Shown piece by piece: positions 16,160 through 26,145 of a stretch of DNA of 64,000 nucleotides. Position numbers and translations under genes: made by a program. How positions within the stretch are numbered: the first letter of the stretch is position 1; every line of letters begins with the position of its first letter. The stretch comes from Rubellimicrobium thermophilum DSM 16684. Lineage in GTDB: Bacteria; Pseudomonadota; Alphaproteobacteria; Rhodobacterales; Rhodobacteraceae. Under the pieces are notes generated by a model. The model worked only from the letters and a program-made list of their open reading frames with translations. It made no database searches and was not told where the DNA came from. The stretch covers positions 707,606 through 771,605 of the forward strand of contig NZ_KE557320.1 in NCBI RefSeq assembly GCF_000442315.1, in the 5' to 3' direction.

Positions 16160-16463
16160 GCCGCACCGCCGTGCCCGAGGCCGAGACCATCAGCATGTTG
16201 TTGATGACCTCGTAGTCCAGATCGACGCCGATGACCGCGTTCGCGCCCAGCTTCGCCGCGCGTTCCTGCAGCTCGCGCAGGGCGGTCTCGCGCGCCTCGG
16301 CCAGAGAGGCCTCGTAGGCCGAGGAGCGCCCGCCGACGATATCGCGCACCTGCGCGAACAGGTCGCGGAACACATTGGCGCCCAGGATCGCCTCGCCCAC
16401 GACGATGCCCAGATAGGCCTCGATGCGGCGCCCTTCGACCGAAGGTGTCGTCGTGACGATCAT
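16152..16463 (-). CDS. YbjQ/UPF0145 family protein
   Basis: 103 residues, typical for the family, which forms pentameric rings of unknown role (sometimes called heavy-metal-binding domain by fold). Motifs: [51 protein letters not shown] and [14 protein letters not shown] 16463 is chosen since the family begins MI(V/I)TTT; further upstream would run into the gap after sufB. Inserted in the suf operon, 28 bp after sufB. Confidence 0.9.
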   Translation of the reverse strand: MIVTTTPSVEGRRIEAYLGIVVGEAILGANVFRDLFAQVRDIVGGRSSAYEASLAEARETALRELQERAAKLGANAVIGVDLDYEVINNMLMVSASGTAVRLG

Positions 16464-16491
16464 CGCCGTCTCTCCCCTGCCCCAGACCATC

Positions 16492-18002
<1,511 letters not shown>

Positions 18003-18029
18003 GCTTTCCTTCCTTGTCGCAGGCCCCGC

Positions 18030-19070
18030 TCAGGCGGCGCGGCTCTTGTGTTTCTTCAGGGCGGCGGACCAGGCATCGGCCAGGCGCAGCACCTCGTCCT
18101 CCGTCACGGCGGGACCGAGCGAGACCCGCATCGCGCAGGCCGCATCGCCCTCGGCAAATCCCATGGCACGCAGGGTCCGGCTGGCCCGGACCTTGCCGCT
18201 GGAACAGGCCGAACCGGAGGAGACGGCAAATCCCGCCAGATCCATCGCCATCACCTGCGTTTCGCCCTTCCATCCGGGGGTGAGCGCCAGCATCGTATTG
18301 GGCAGACGCGCAACCCCGCGCCCGACGAATATGGTGCCAGGCGAGGCCGCCTCAAGGGCGTTTTCTAGAATGTCTCTAAGTTGTGCCACGCGCTCCCACA
18401 GGCCGTCGGCGAGATCGCGCAGGGCGGCCCTGGCGGCAGCGGCCATGCCGGCGATGGCGGGCACATTCTCGGTGCCGGCGCGCCGTCCCATCTCCTGCCC
18501 GCCGCCCTTTGCGCGGGGTTCGGGATGATGGCCGCGCGGCAGGATCAGGGCGCCAGCCCCCTTGGGCCCGCCGAACTTGTGCGCCGACAGGATCGCCATG
18601 CCGACCCCCGCCCAGTCATGCGCATAGGGAAGCCGCCCGATCCCCTGGGTGACATCGCTGACAGCAAGCCCTGCCGGCAGGGTCTGCACCACGCCCGTTT
18701 CCGAATTGGCAAGCTGGAGGGTGCTGCCGGCGGGATCCTCGACCGTCACGCGACCGTCGCGGTCCACCGGCAGGCTTGTCTCCACCCAGGCGGCAACCGC
18801 GTCATGTTCCACCGCCGCCCCCTTCAACCCCCGTCCGGCCAGCGCCAGCGCGGCCGCCTCGGTTGCCCCGGAGGTGAAGACAAGATCCGACTGCGTGGCG
18901 CCCAGCGCCTCGAGCAGATCCTCGCGGGCACGCTCCACCAGGGCCCTTGCGGCACGCCCCTCGGCATGGACCGAGGACGGATTGCCCACCACATCGAGCG
19001 CCTCGGCCATCGCCGCCCGGGCCTCGGGACGCAGCGGCGCGGTCGCGTTCCAGTCGAGATAGACCCTCAT
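18030..19070 (-). CDS. Cysteine desulfurase, NifS/IscS class
   Basis: 346 residues, PLP-dependent. The PLP Lys lies in SAHKFGGPKG and the catalytic Cys in SSGSACSSGKV, placing it in group I (the loop and spacing differ from the SufS downstream). Many Rhodobacterales isc-suf operons carry this short form after iscR. It overlaps iscR by 4 bp (ATGA). Within the gene, codons 18364-18380 form an Irr-like operator using CTT, AGA, ATT and CTA, which are uncommon in the surrounding genes. Two desulfurases in one operon suggest separate sulfur donors or backup. Confidence 0.92.
   Translation of the reverse strand: MRVYLDWNATAPLRPEARAAMAEALDVVGNPSSVHAEGRAARALVERAREDLLEALGATQSDLVFTSGATEAAALALAGRGLKGAAVEHDAVAAWVETSLPVDRDGRVTVEDPAGSTLQLANSETGVVQTLPAGLAVSDVTQGIGRLPYAHDWAGVGMAILSAHKFGGPKGAGALILPRGHHPEPRAKGGGQEMGRRAGTENVPAIAGMAAAARAALRDLADGLWERVAQLRDILENALEAASPGTIFVGRGVARLPNTMLALTPGWKGETQVMAMDLAGFAVSSGSACSSGKVRASRTLRAMGFAEGDAACAMRVSLGPAVTEDEVLRLADAWSAALKKHKSRAA
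18364..18380 (-). promoter_or_regulatory. Intragenic Irr-like operator
   Basis: On the minus strand CTTAGAG-ACA-TTCTAGA, inside the cysteine desulfurase gene. It matches the site at the iscR promoter (CTTAGAG-TCG-TTCTAAA) in 13 of 14 arm positions. The codons over it are AT-rich and rare here. It may control an internal promoter ahead of sufB or act as a roadblock; no convincing -35/-10 pair is seen next to it. Confidence 0.5.
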
Positions 19071-19525
19071 TCGTCCACGAGCTCGAACAGCGCCGGGACC
19101 GCCGGACAGGGCGCGAGCTGATTGCGCACGACATCCGCCAGCCGCGTCTGATGCAGGAAGACATAGACATGCGCCGACAGCCCCTCCCAGAGCCGGTCGG
19201 TCAGCACCTGCGCCTCGGTGCCCGTGTTGGCGCCATGGGCGCCCGCCCCCTTGTGCAGCGCGCTCACGGTTTCATCCACGGCGGCCAGGATCTCCGAGAC
19301 GCGGATCTCCGATGCCGGCCGGCCGAGGCGGTAGCCCCCTCCGGGGCCGCGCACCGATTCGACAAGCCCCATCCGCCGCAGCTTGACGAAGAGCTGCTCG
19401 AGATAGGGCAGCGACAGATCCTGCCGCCGCGCGATCTCGCCCAATGTGACCAGGGCGCCGTCCGGCTGCATCGCCATGTCAGCCAGTGCCACCATTGCAT
19501 AGCGTCCCTTGGTCGAAAGCTTCAT
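19067..19525 (-). CDS. iscR: Rrf2-family regulator IscR, single-cysteine type
   Basis: 152 residues. N-terminal winged helix (STKGRYAMVALADMA, LPYLEQLFVKLRRMGLVESVRGPGGGYRLGRP) and a dimerisation helix. E. coli IscR ligates its [2Fe-2S] cluster with three Cys near 92-104; none is present there (His91 and His97 instead), and the only Cys is 140 (APCPAVP). A one-cysteine IscR that still binds an Fe-S cluster has been described from Rhodobacter sphaeroides, so this is likely that type. First gene of the operon; controlled by the promoter and Irr-like site upstream. Confidence 0.92.
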   Translation of the reverse strand: MKLSTKGRYAMVALADMAMQPDGALVTLGEIARRQDLSLPYLEQLFVKLRRMGLVESVRGPGGGYRLGRPASEIRVSEILAAVDETVSALHKGAGAHGANTGTEAQVLTDRLWEGLSAHVYVFLHQTRLADVVRNQLAPCPAVPALFELVDE

Positions 19526-19611
19526 GGTTCATCCCAGGCCGTTGACGCGCACGGGCGGCATGATTACCTCCCGTCCGCACATGGCTGCACCGGTGCGACC
19601 GGGGCAGCCTG

Positions 19612-19649
19612 TTTAGAACGACTCTAAGGTGTCCGACGGTTTCCGTCAA
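19612..19649 (-). promoter_or_regulatory. iscR-suf promoter with overlapping Irr-type operator
   Basis: On the minus strand TTGACG (19649-19644), 17-bp spacer, TAGAGT (19626-19621). The operator CTTAGAG-TCG-TTCTAAA (19628-19612) covers the -10, matching the iron control element TTTAGAA-N3-TTCTAAA bound by Irr in alphaproteobacteria. Binding there would block RNA polymerase, so repression under iron limitation is expected. The start codon lies 87 bp downstream of the site. Confidence 0.7.
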
Positions 19650-19680
19650 GAAACCGTGGATCCGGATGTGAGGGGACTGG

Positions 19681-20334
19681 ATGCCCGAAGTCATCTTCCC
19701 CGGCCCCGAGGGCCGGCTCGAAGGCCGCTATCATCCGCAGAAGGATCGCGACGCCCCGATTGCCATCATCCTGCACCCGCATCCCCAGTTCGGGGGGACG
19801 ATGAACAACCGGGTGGTCTACAACCTGCATTACGCCTTTTACGAGATCGGCTTCACCGTGCTGCGCTTCAACTTCCGCGGCGTGGGGCGGAGCCAGGGCG
19901 AATACGATCAGGGCGTGGGCGAGCTGTCGGATGCGGCGGCGGCGCTTGATTATCTGCAATCCATGAACACCAGCGCCAAGCATTGCTGGGTCGCCGGCTT
20001 TTCCTTCGGCGCATGGATCGGGATGCAGCTCCTGATGCGGCGGCCGGAGATCACCGGCTTCGTCTCGGTCGCTCCGCCGGCGAACATGTATGATTTCAGC
20101 TTCCTTGCGCCCTGCCCGGCCTCGGGGCTCATCATCAACGGCTCGGCCGACCGCGTGGCCCCGCCGGCCGATACCCTGGCCCTGGTCAACAAGCTGCATG
20201 AACAGAAGGGGATCACCATCACCCATGAGGTGATCGAGGGGGCCGGCCACTTCTTCGAGGATCCGCACATGGATCGCATGATCGAGACGGTGAAGGCCTA
20301 TGTCCGCCGCCGTCTGACAGAGAAGACGCGCTGA
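19681..20334 (+). CDS. Alpha/beta hydrolase
   Basis: 217 residues, small cytoplasmic hydrolase of the YpfH/dienelactone-hydrolase-like group. HPHPQFGGTMNN provides the oxyanion region, the nucleophile is the Ser of GFSFGAW, the acid Asp lies in NGSADRVAPP and the His in GAGHFFED. No lid domain. It is divergent from iscR, sharing the 155-bp region with the Irr-like site, so it could also respond to iron; the substrate is unknown. Confidence 0.88.
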   Translation: MPEVIFPGPEGRLEGRYHPQKDRDAPIAIILHPHPQFGGTMNNRVVYNLHYAFYEIGFTVLRFNFRGVGRSQGEYDQGVGELSDAAAALDYLQSMNTSAKHCWVAGFSFGAWIGMQLLMRRPEITGFVSVAPPANMYDFSFLAPCPASGLIINGSADRVAPPADTLALVNKLHEQKGITITHEVIEGAGHFFEDPHMDRMIETVKAYVRRRLTEKTR

Positions 20335-20358
20335 GGGGCACTGGCGCATGGGTGTCGC

Positions 20359-20634
20359 ATGGGTGTGATCGAGGATCTGGCCGACGCCCTGGCGCGGGAC
20401 GTGATCGCCGCGGCCGAGGAGCTGGGCGACGAACAGCTCATCGCCGAGATCGGCTCGGTCCTCGGCGCGTCCTCTCCGACCACGCAGGAGGCCTTCATGA
20501 CCTCGGTGCGGGTGCGGCTGGCCGAACGCCGCGCCCGCAGGGTCCTGGCCGAACGGCTTTCGGCGGCCGCGACGGCGCGGCAGGACAGCTCTGCCCCCTC
20601 CTTCCCGACTGCGCCGGGTCGAGGCGGCCTCTGA
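20359..20634 (+). CDS. Hypothetical protein, 91 residues
   Basis: Acidic first half predicted as two or three helices (IEDLADALARDVIAAAEEL, LIAEIGSVLGASSPTTQEAF), a very basic stretch (VRLAERRARRVLAERL) and a disordered Ser/Pro tail. No known domain. ATG 20359 follows an out-of-frame ATG at 20348. It is 24 bp after the hydrolase and very likely cotranscribed. The helix-then-basic pattern could suit a small regulator, but that is a guess. Confidence 0.65.
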   Translation: MGVIEDLADALARDVIAAAEELGDEQLIAEIGSVLGASSPTTQEAFMTSVRVRLAERRARRVLAERLSAAATARQDSSAPSFPTAPGRGGL

Positions 20635-20644
20635 TCCTCTGGCG

Positions 20645-20659
20645 TTAACCGGATCTTTA
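20645..20659 (+). promoter_or_regulatory. CtrA-like site TTAA-N7-TTTA
   Basis: TTAA (20645-20648), seven bases, TTTA (20656-20659), one mismatch from the CtrA consensus TTAA-N7-TTAA, between the hypothetical gene and icd. The short motif occurs by chance easily; it is noted because cckA and chpT in this window show the CtrA pathway exists. Confidence 0.25.
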
Positions 20660-20793
20660 CCTTTTCCTGGCATCACCGGGGGCAGGAGGATCATGAAACC
20701 GATGCGCCGCCCCCGCAGTATACGACGGCATACCCTACCCTTTGCCGGCCGGTCGCGCTATAGCGGCCGCGAACAGCGCCAGAGGGAGTCCCG

Positions 20794-22008
20794 ATGTCGA
20801 AGATCAAGGTAGAAAACCCTGTCGTCGAGCTCGACGGCGACGAGATGACCCGGATCATCTGGGACTTCATCAAGAAGAAGCTGATCCTCCCCTATCTCGA
20901 CATCGACCTGAAATATTACGACCTGTCGATCCAGAACCGCGACGCGACCGATGATCAGGTCACCATCGATGCGGCCCATGCGATCAAGGAATACGGCGTC
21001 GGGGTGAAATGCGCCACCATCACCCCCGATGAGGCGCGTGTGCAGGAATTCGGCCTGAAGCAGATGTGGAAGTCCCCCAACGGGACGATCCGCAACATCC
21101 TGGGCGGCGTGATCTTCCGCGAGCCGATCATCTGCCGCAACGTGCCGCGCCTCGTGCCGCACTGGACAAAGCCCATCGTCGTCGGTCGGCATGCCTTTGG
21201 CGACCAGTACAAGGCCACCGATTTCCGGTTCCCCGGCAAGGGCACGCTCAGCATCCGCTTCGTGGGAGAGGACGGCGCCGTGATCGAGAAGGAGGTCTTC
21301 CAGGCCCCCGGCGCCGGCGTGGCCATGGCGATGTACAACCTCGACCAGTCGATCATCGACTTCGCCCGTGCCTCCTTCAACTACGGGCTGGCGCGCAACT
21401 TCCCGGTCTATCTCTCGACCAAGAACACGATCCTCAAGGCCTATGACGGCCGCTTCAAGGACCTGTTCCAGAAGGTCTTCGACGAGGAATTCGCCGAGGA
21501 GTTCAGGAAGCGCGGCCTGACCTACGAGCACCGGCTGATCGACGACATGGTGGCCTCGAGCCTCAAATGGTCGGGCGGCTATGTCTGGGCCTGCAAGAAC
21601 TATGACGGCGACGTGCAGTCCGACACCGTGGCGCAGGGCTTCGGCTCGCTCGGCCTGATGACCTCGGTGCTGATGACGCCCGATGGCAAGACCGTGGAGG
21701 CAGAGGCCGCTCACGGCACCGTCACGCGCCACTACCGCGAGCACCAGAAGGGCAAGGAGACCTCGACGAACTCCATCGCCTCGATCTTTGCCTGGACCGG
21801 CGGCCTGAAGCACCGTGCCAAGCTCGACAGCAATGCCGAACTGCTGCGCTTTGCCGAAACGCTCGAGCGGGCGACCATCCAGGCGGTGGAAGATGGCTGG
21901 ATGACCAAGGATCTGGCGCTGCTCGTGGGGCCGGATCAGAAATGGCTGACCACGATGGGCTTCCTCGAGAAGGTGGATGAGTATCTGGGCCGTGCGCTCG
22001 GGGGCTGA
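20794..22008 (+). CDS. icd: NADP-dependent isocitrate dehydrogenase
   Basis: TCA cycle enzyme, oxidises isocitrate to 2-oxoglutarate and CO2 with NADP. 404 residues, the homodimeric eukaryote-like (type II) form common in alphaproteobacteria. Motifs: [12 protein letters not shown] near residue 12, the substrate site [23 protein letters not shown]-like region (here [15 protein letters not shown]), and [17 protein letters not shown] for NADP binding. RBS AGAGGGAG. The 5' region holds a small out-of-frame ATG at 20693 with AGGAGG close by, of doubtful meaning. Confidence 0.96.
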   Translation: MSKIKVENPVVELDGDEMTRIIWDFIKKKLILPYLDIDLKYYDLSIQNRDATDDQVTIDAAHAIKEYGVGVKCATITPDEARVQEFGLKQMWKSPNGTIRNILGGVIFREPIICRNVPRLVPHWTKPIVVGRHAFGDQYKATDFRFPGKGTLSIRFVGEDGAVIEKEVFQAPGAGVAMAMYNLDQSIIDFARASFNYGLARNFPVYLSTKNTILKAYDGRFKDLFQKVFDEEFAEEFRKRGLTYEHRLIDDMVASSLKWSGGYVWACKNYDGDVQSDTVAQGFGSLGLMTSVLMTPDGKTVEAEAAHGTVTRHYREHQKGKETSTNSIASIFAWTGGLKHRAKLDSNAELLRFAETLERATIQAVEDGWMTKDLALLVGPDQKWLTTMGFLEKVDEYLGRALGG

Positions 22009-22600
22009 GACGGCGCATACCCCTCTGGACGACGCGCAGGGGTTGGCAGCGGGCGCCGTCCTTGCCGCCTTCGGCATCGTGGTGCTGACGCATCTGGGCC
22101 TCGTGACGGGTCAGACGGCGGGCCTTGCGGTGCTGATCTCCTACGCGACGGGGCTGCCCTTCGGCCCCGTCTTCTTCCTCATCAACCTGCCCTTCTACTG
22201 GCTGGGCTGGCGCCGGATCGGTCGGGACTTCGTCATCAGGACATTCCTGGCCGTCGCCGCGGTCTCGGCGCTGACGATGGCGATGCCGCGATGGGTGTCC
22301 TTTGCCCATCTCGATCCGCTGTTCGGAGCCGTGCTGTTCGGCCTTGTCTCGGGGGTGGCCCTGCTGGCGCTGTTCCGGCATGGCGCCTCGCTCGGGGGGG
22401 TGGGGATCCTCGGCCTGCTGATCCAGGACCGCACCGGATTCCGCGCAGGCTGGACACAGCTTCTCTTCGATGCGGCCCTGTTCGGGGTCGCGCTCCTGCT
22501 CATCGAATGGCAGACCGTGGCCATCAGCGCATTGGGGGCGCTGGTGCTCAATCTCGTCATCGCGATCAACCATCGGCGCGATCGCTACGTGGCCACCTGA
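21977..22600 (+). CDS. YitT-family membrane protein
   Basis: 207 residues with five or so helices: [74 protein letters not shown] and [13 protein letters not shown]. It carries the YitT/UPF0750 membrane part ([21 protein letters not shown]) but not the C-terminal DUF2179 domain. Function unknown, perhaps a transporter. The ATG at 21977 overlaps icd by 32 bp; a downstream GTG within the overlap is possible. Likely translated from the icd transcript. Confidence 0.8.
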   Translation: MSIWAVRSGAETAHTPLDDAQGLAAGAVLAAFGIVVLTHLGLVTGQTAGLAVLISYATGLPFGPVFFLINLPFYWLGWRRIGRDFVIRTFLAVAAVSALTMAMPRWVSFAHLDPLFGAVLFGLVSGVALLALFRHGASLGGVGILGLLIQDRTGFRAGWTQLLFDAALFGVALLLIEWQTVAISALGALVLNLVIAINHRRDRYVAT

Positions 22601-22617
22601 GGCGCAGAGAAACGCGC

Positions 22618-22643
22618 GGAACCGCCCCCTGAGGAGTCGCGTT
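22618..22643 (+). promoter_or_regulatory. EcfG-type (general stress response) promoter candidate
   Basis: GGAAC (22618-22622), 17-bp spacer, CGTT (22640-22643), an exact match to the alphaproteobacterial EcfG promoter pattern GGAAC-N16/17-CGTT. It lies 58 bp before the ATG of the 24-residue membrane protein. No ecfG, nepR or phyR gene is in this window, so the sigma factor's presence is assumed. Confidence 0.5.
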
Positions 22644-22701
22644 GGGACGGCACCTCACGCCGGTGCGAGCGAACGCACGGCACTCCTAGGGAAGGCCACA
22701 T

Positions 22702-22776
22702 ATGAACGGTATCATCTATCTGATCGGCTTGGTCGTTGTCGTCCTTGCCGTTCTTTCTCTGCTGGGGCTGCGCTGA
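22702..22776 (+). CDS. 24-residue membrane peptide
   Basis: MNGIIYLIGLVVVVLAVLSLLGLR: one hydrophobic helix with a final Arg. Written here as MNGIIYLIGLV and VVVLAVLSLLGLR. A GGGAAGG purine tract lies about 7 bp before the ATG. The stop is 2 bp before the ATG of the next membrane protein gene, so the two are translated together. Peptides with this I(I/V)YLIGL...LSLLGLR pattern recur in alphaproteobacteria to my knowledge. Role unknown. Confidence 0.7.
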   Translation: MNGIIYLIGLVVVVLAVLSLLGLR

Positions 22777-22778
22777 CC

Positions 22779-23760
22779 ATGGCCGAACGGACCACGATCC
22801 TCACCCCGCCCCCGGCCACGTCTGCGACACCGGCTCACTACGTGGATTGGCCCGCCATCCTGGCCGGCGCCGTCGTGGCTGCGGCCATCGGCGTGGTCTT
22901 CGCCGGCTTTGGCGCGGCGCTGGGGCTTTCCGCCCTGTCTGCCGAACGCGGCGAAGGCAGCGGGACCGTGTCGCTGATCCTGACGGCTCTCTGGGCCCTG
23001 ATCACGCTGCTCCTGGCCTATGGGGCTGGCGGCTATGTCGCCGGTCGGATGCGGCGGCGCGTCGATGTCGCCACGGGCGAGGAGGTGCAGGCCCGCGATG
23101 CCCTTCACGGGATGGTCGTCTGGGCTCTCGGCATCCTGGTCGGCGCCTGGATGGCCGGCTCGGTCGTCGGGGCGGCGGCCAATGCGGTGGGCCATGTGGC
23201 CTCGGGTGCGGCCCGGACCGTCGGCGCCGTGGCCCAGGGCATGGGCACCGCCGCCGCGGGCGCAGCACAGGCGGCTGGCGAGGCCGCGGCGGGCGGGAAC
23301 GGTCTGGACCTGTCCGGCTTCGATCCCATCGAGGCCATCAACAACCGTCTCCTGCGCGGCACGGGCGAGCGGATCGATTCGGATGTCTCCGTGTCGCCCG
23401 TGGTGCGCGACATCCTCTTCGAGGTTGCCCGCACGGGCGAGCTGACCGAAGGGGACCGCGCCATCCTTGCCGAGGAGATCGCCGCCAACAGCACGCTGAC
23501 GCCGCAGGAAGCCGAAGCCCGGATCGATGAGGCCGTGGCCCGCCTTCAGGAGCTGCGCCAGCAGGCCGAGCAGGCGCTGGCACAGGCCGAGCAGGCCGCC
23601 CGCGATGCCGCCGAAACCGCCCGGCGTTCGGCGGTGCTGACGGGCTTCCTCGCGGCCGCTGCGGCAGTGATCGCCCTTGCAGCAGCCATGTATGGGGCAG
23701 GTCTCGGGCGGACGCCATCGCGACGAAGGACAGCTCCTGCGCTGGCTGCGCACCTGGTAA
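22779..23760 (+). CDS. PhnA-like-annotated membrane protein (probable 3' frameshift)
   Basis: An integral membrane protein: HYVDWPAILAGAVVAAAIG opens the first helix, more at VSLILTALWALITLLLAY and VVWALGILVGAWMAGSVVG, then an Ala/Gly-rich segment, a coiled coil rich in EQALAQAEQAARDAAE and a final helix FLAAAAAVIALAAAMYGAG. As written the frame runs on to 23888 with non-protein-like sequence through a terminator. Dropping one G of the triplet at 23706-23708 instead gives GGRHRDEGQLLRWLRTW and stop at 23760 (326 residues), which fits this family. No relation to phosphonate metabolism is implied. Likely stress-induced with the peptide gene upstream. Confidence 0.75.
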
Positions 23761-23830
23761 CGGTCGCGCGGCCCTGCTTCGATCCGCAGCCGATTCCCGG
23801 ACGATCCCCGGATCGGACGATTCCCGCAGG

Positions 23831-23848
23831 GGGGCGCTTCGGCGCCCC
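23831..23848 (+). terminator. Hairpin terminator with TTCG loop
   Basis: Perfect arms GGGGCGC (23831-23837) and GCGCCCC (23842-23848) with the very stable TTCG tetraloop. The following sequence, TCTGGCCTTTC, is only moderately T-rich. It lies 70 bp after the corrected stop at 23760 and before typA, supporting the shorter reading of the upstream gene. Confidence 0.65.
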
Positions 23849-23907
23849 TCTGGCCTTTCGGAGCCCGAGCCACTATCTGCGCGGCTGATCCCGGACAAGA
23901 GACACTC

Positions 23908-25728
23908 ATGGACATCCGCAACATCGCGATCATCGCGCATGTGGACCACGGCAAGACAACGCTCGTGGACCAGCTTCTCAGGCAGTCGGGCGCCTTTCGC
24001 GACAATCAGGCGGTCGCCGAACGGGTGCTGGACAGCAATGACATCGAGCGCGAGCGGGGCATCACGATCCTCGCCAAATGCACGTCCGTCGAATGGAAGG
24101 GCACGCGCATCAACATCGTGGACACCCCCGGCCATGCCGATTTCGGCGGCGAGGTGGAGCGCATCCTGAACATGGTGGATGGCGTCTGCCTGCTGGTGGA
24201 TGCGGCCGAAGGGCCGATGCCCCAGACCAAGTTCGTCACCGCCAAGGCCCTCGGGCTCGGGCTGCGGCCCATCGTGGTGCTGAACAAGGTGGACAAGCCG
24301 GAGGCCGATCCCGACGCCGCTCTCGATGCCTGTTTCGACCTCTTCGCGGCCCTCGGCGCCAGTGATGAGCAGCTCGATTTCCCCCATCTCTATGCTTCGG
24401 GACGGGCGGGGTGGGCGGATGCGGAGCCGAACGGCCCGCGCAAGGACCTTTCGGCCCTTTTCGATCTGATCCTGCGTCATGTCCCGCCCCCCCGGCAGGC
24501 CGCCAACCGGGATCAGCCCTTCCGCATGCTGGCCACGACCCTGTCCTCCGATCCCTTCATCGGCCGCATCCTGACAGGCCGCATCGAATCGGGCACAGTG
24601 CGGGCGGGTGACATCGTGAAGGCCCTCTCGCGCGATGGCGAGCGGCTGGAACAGTTCCGTGTCTCCAAGGTCCTCGCCTTCCGCGGCCTGACCCAGACGG
24701 CGATCGAGATGGGCGAGGCGGGCGATATCGTCACCATCGCCGGCATGTCGAAGGCGACCGTAGCCGATACGCTCTGCGCGCCGGAGATCGACATCCCCCT
24801 GCCCGCGCAACCCATCGACCCGCCGACCATCTCTGTCACCTTCGGCATCAATGACAGCCCGCTGGCCGGGCGCGAGGGCAAGAAGCTCCAGTCCCGCGTG
24901 ATCCGCGAAAGGCTGATGAAGGAGGCCGAATCGAACGTCGCCATCAAGGTGACGGATACGCCGGGTGGCGAGGCCTTCGAAGTCCATGGACGGGGCGAGC
25001 TGCAGATGGGCGTCCTGATCGAGAACATGCGGCGCGAGGGCTTCGAGTTGTCGATCTCCCGACCCCGTGTCCTCTTCCGCGAGGAGAACGGCCAGCGGCT
25101 CGAACCGGTCGAGGAGGTGACCATCGACGTGGACGACGAATTCACCGGCGTCGTGGTCGAGAAGCTGACCGGCCAGCGCAAGGGCGAACTGGTGGAGATG
25201 CGCCCCTCAGGGGCCGGCAAGACCCGGATCGTCGCCCATGTCCCCTCGCGCGGGCTGATCGGCTATCAGGGCGAATTCCTGACCGATACCCGCGGCACGG
25301 GTGTCCTCAACCGCCTGTTCCACGGTTGGACCCCCTACAAGGGCGAGATCCAGGGCCGTCGGCAGGGCGTGCTCGTCTCCATGGAGAATGGCGCCGCGGT
25401 GGCCTATGCGCTCTGGAATCTCGAGGAACGGGGGCGGCTGTTCATCAATCCGCAGGATCCCGTCTATGAGGGCATGATCATCGGCGAACATTCGCGCGAC
25501 AACGACCTCGAGGTGAACCCGCTCAAGGGCAAGAAGCTGACGAATATCCGTGCCGCCGGCAATGACGAGAACGTCAAGCTGACCCCGCCCGTGCAGATGA
25601 CGCTGGAACAGGCCATTGCCTATATCCAGGATGACGAGCTGGTGGAGGTGACGCCCAGCGCGATCCGTCTGCGCAAGCGTCATCTCGACCCCCATGAGCG
25701 CAAGCGCCAGGCGCGAGCGGCGGGCTGA
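23908..25728 (+). CDS. typA: Ribosome-associated GTPase TypA/BipA
   Basis: Translational GTPase related to EF-G, acting on ribosomes in stress and 50S assembly. 606 residues, full length. G1 AHVDHGKTT near residue 10, effector RGITILAK, G3 [15 protein letters not shown]4 NKVDKPEA, then domains II-III and the TypA C-terminal domain ([34 protein letters not shown]). It stands alone between two hairpins. Confidence 0.97.
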   Translation: MDIRNIAIIAHVDHGKTTLVDQLLRQSGAFRDNQAVAERVLDSNDIERERGITILAKCTSVEWKGTRINIVDTPGHADFGGEVERILNMVDGVCLLVDAAEGPMPQTKFVTAKALGLGLRPIVVLNKVDKPEADPDAALDACFDLFAALGASDEQLDFPHLYASGRAGWADAEPNGPRKDLSALFDLILRHVPPPRQAANRDQPFRMLATTLSSDPFIGRILTGRIESGTVRAGDIVKALSRDGERLEQFRVSKVLAFRGLTQTAIEMGEAGDIVTIAGMSKATVADTLCAPEIDIPLPAQPIDPPTISVTFGINDSPLAGREGKKLQSRVIRERLMKEAESNVAIKVTDTPGGEAFEVHGRGELQMGVLIENMRREGFELSISRPRVLFREENGQRLEPVEEVTIDVDDEFTGVVVEKLTGQRKGELVEMRPSGAGKTRIVAHVPSRGLIGYQGEFLTDTRGTGVLNRLFHGWTPYKGEIQGRRQGVLVSMENGAAVAYALWNLEERGRLFINPQDPVYEGMIIGEHSRDNDLEVNPLKGKKLTNIRAAGNDENVKLTPPVQMTLEQAIAYIQDDELVEVTPSAIRLRKRHLDPHERKRQARAAG

Positions 25729-25744
25729 TCCGACTGCTCCCGGT

Positions 25745-25765
25745 GGGGCCGGCCGGGCCGGCCCC
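25745..25765. terminator. Bidirectional hairpin between typA and DUF1330 gene
   Basis: Perfect arms GGGGCCGGC (25745-25753) and GCCGGCCCC (25757-25765) with a 3-nt loop in the 99-bp convergent gap. No T tract on either side, so termination strength is uncertain; it may simply protect both 3' ends. Confidence 0.5.
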
Positions 25766-25827
25766 CTGAGCGGTCCTGCGCGGCCGGCACGACCGATGGT
25801 GTATCCCTCCGCCGGGGGCGGAGAGAA

Positions 25828-26145
25828 TCAGGCGGGCGCGCCTTCCTCGACGATGACGAGGTCGCGTTCCGCCGCCCCCTTCGCATGCGCCAGCGCCGCC
25901 TGATAGGCGGGCGACTCATAGCAGGCGATCGCAGCCTCGAAGCTGGGAAAGCGGGCGACCACATTGCGCGGCCGGTCTTTCCCTTCCAGTTGCCGGTAAC
26001 GCCCCCCCCGTGCCAGGAAGACCCCGCCATGTGCGGCGATGGCCTCGGTCGCAAGTCTGGCGTAACGGCCATAGGCCTCCGGGTCCGTCACCTCGACATG
26101 GGCGATCCAGAAGGCCCCCGGCCCGTTTTCGCGCGCTGTGGTCAT
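25828..26145 (-). CDS. DUF1330 domain protein
   Basis: 105 residues, a small ferredoxin-like (dimeric alpha-beta barrel) fold. Motifs: [58 protein letters not shown] and RDLVIVEE. Members have no firmly known function. It overlaps the alaS stop by 4 bp (ATGA), so it is translated from the alaS transcript. Confidence 0.9.
   Translation of the reverse strand: MTTARENGPGAFWIAHVEVTDPEAYGRYARLATEAIAAHGGVFLARGGRYRQLEGKDRPRNVVARFPSFEAAIACYESPAYQAALAHAKGAAERDLVIVEEGAPA

Noticed and set aside
20693-20812. Small frame with AGGAGG before icd, a possible leader peptide
   Set aside because: The ribosome site is only 3 bp from the ATG, the product is a run of Arg and Ser with no regulatory codon pattern, and it overlaps the icd start out of frame.
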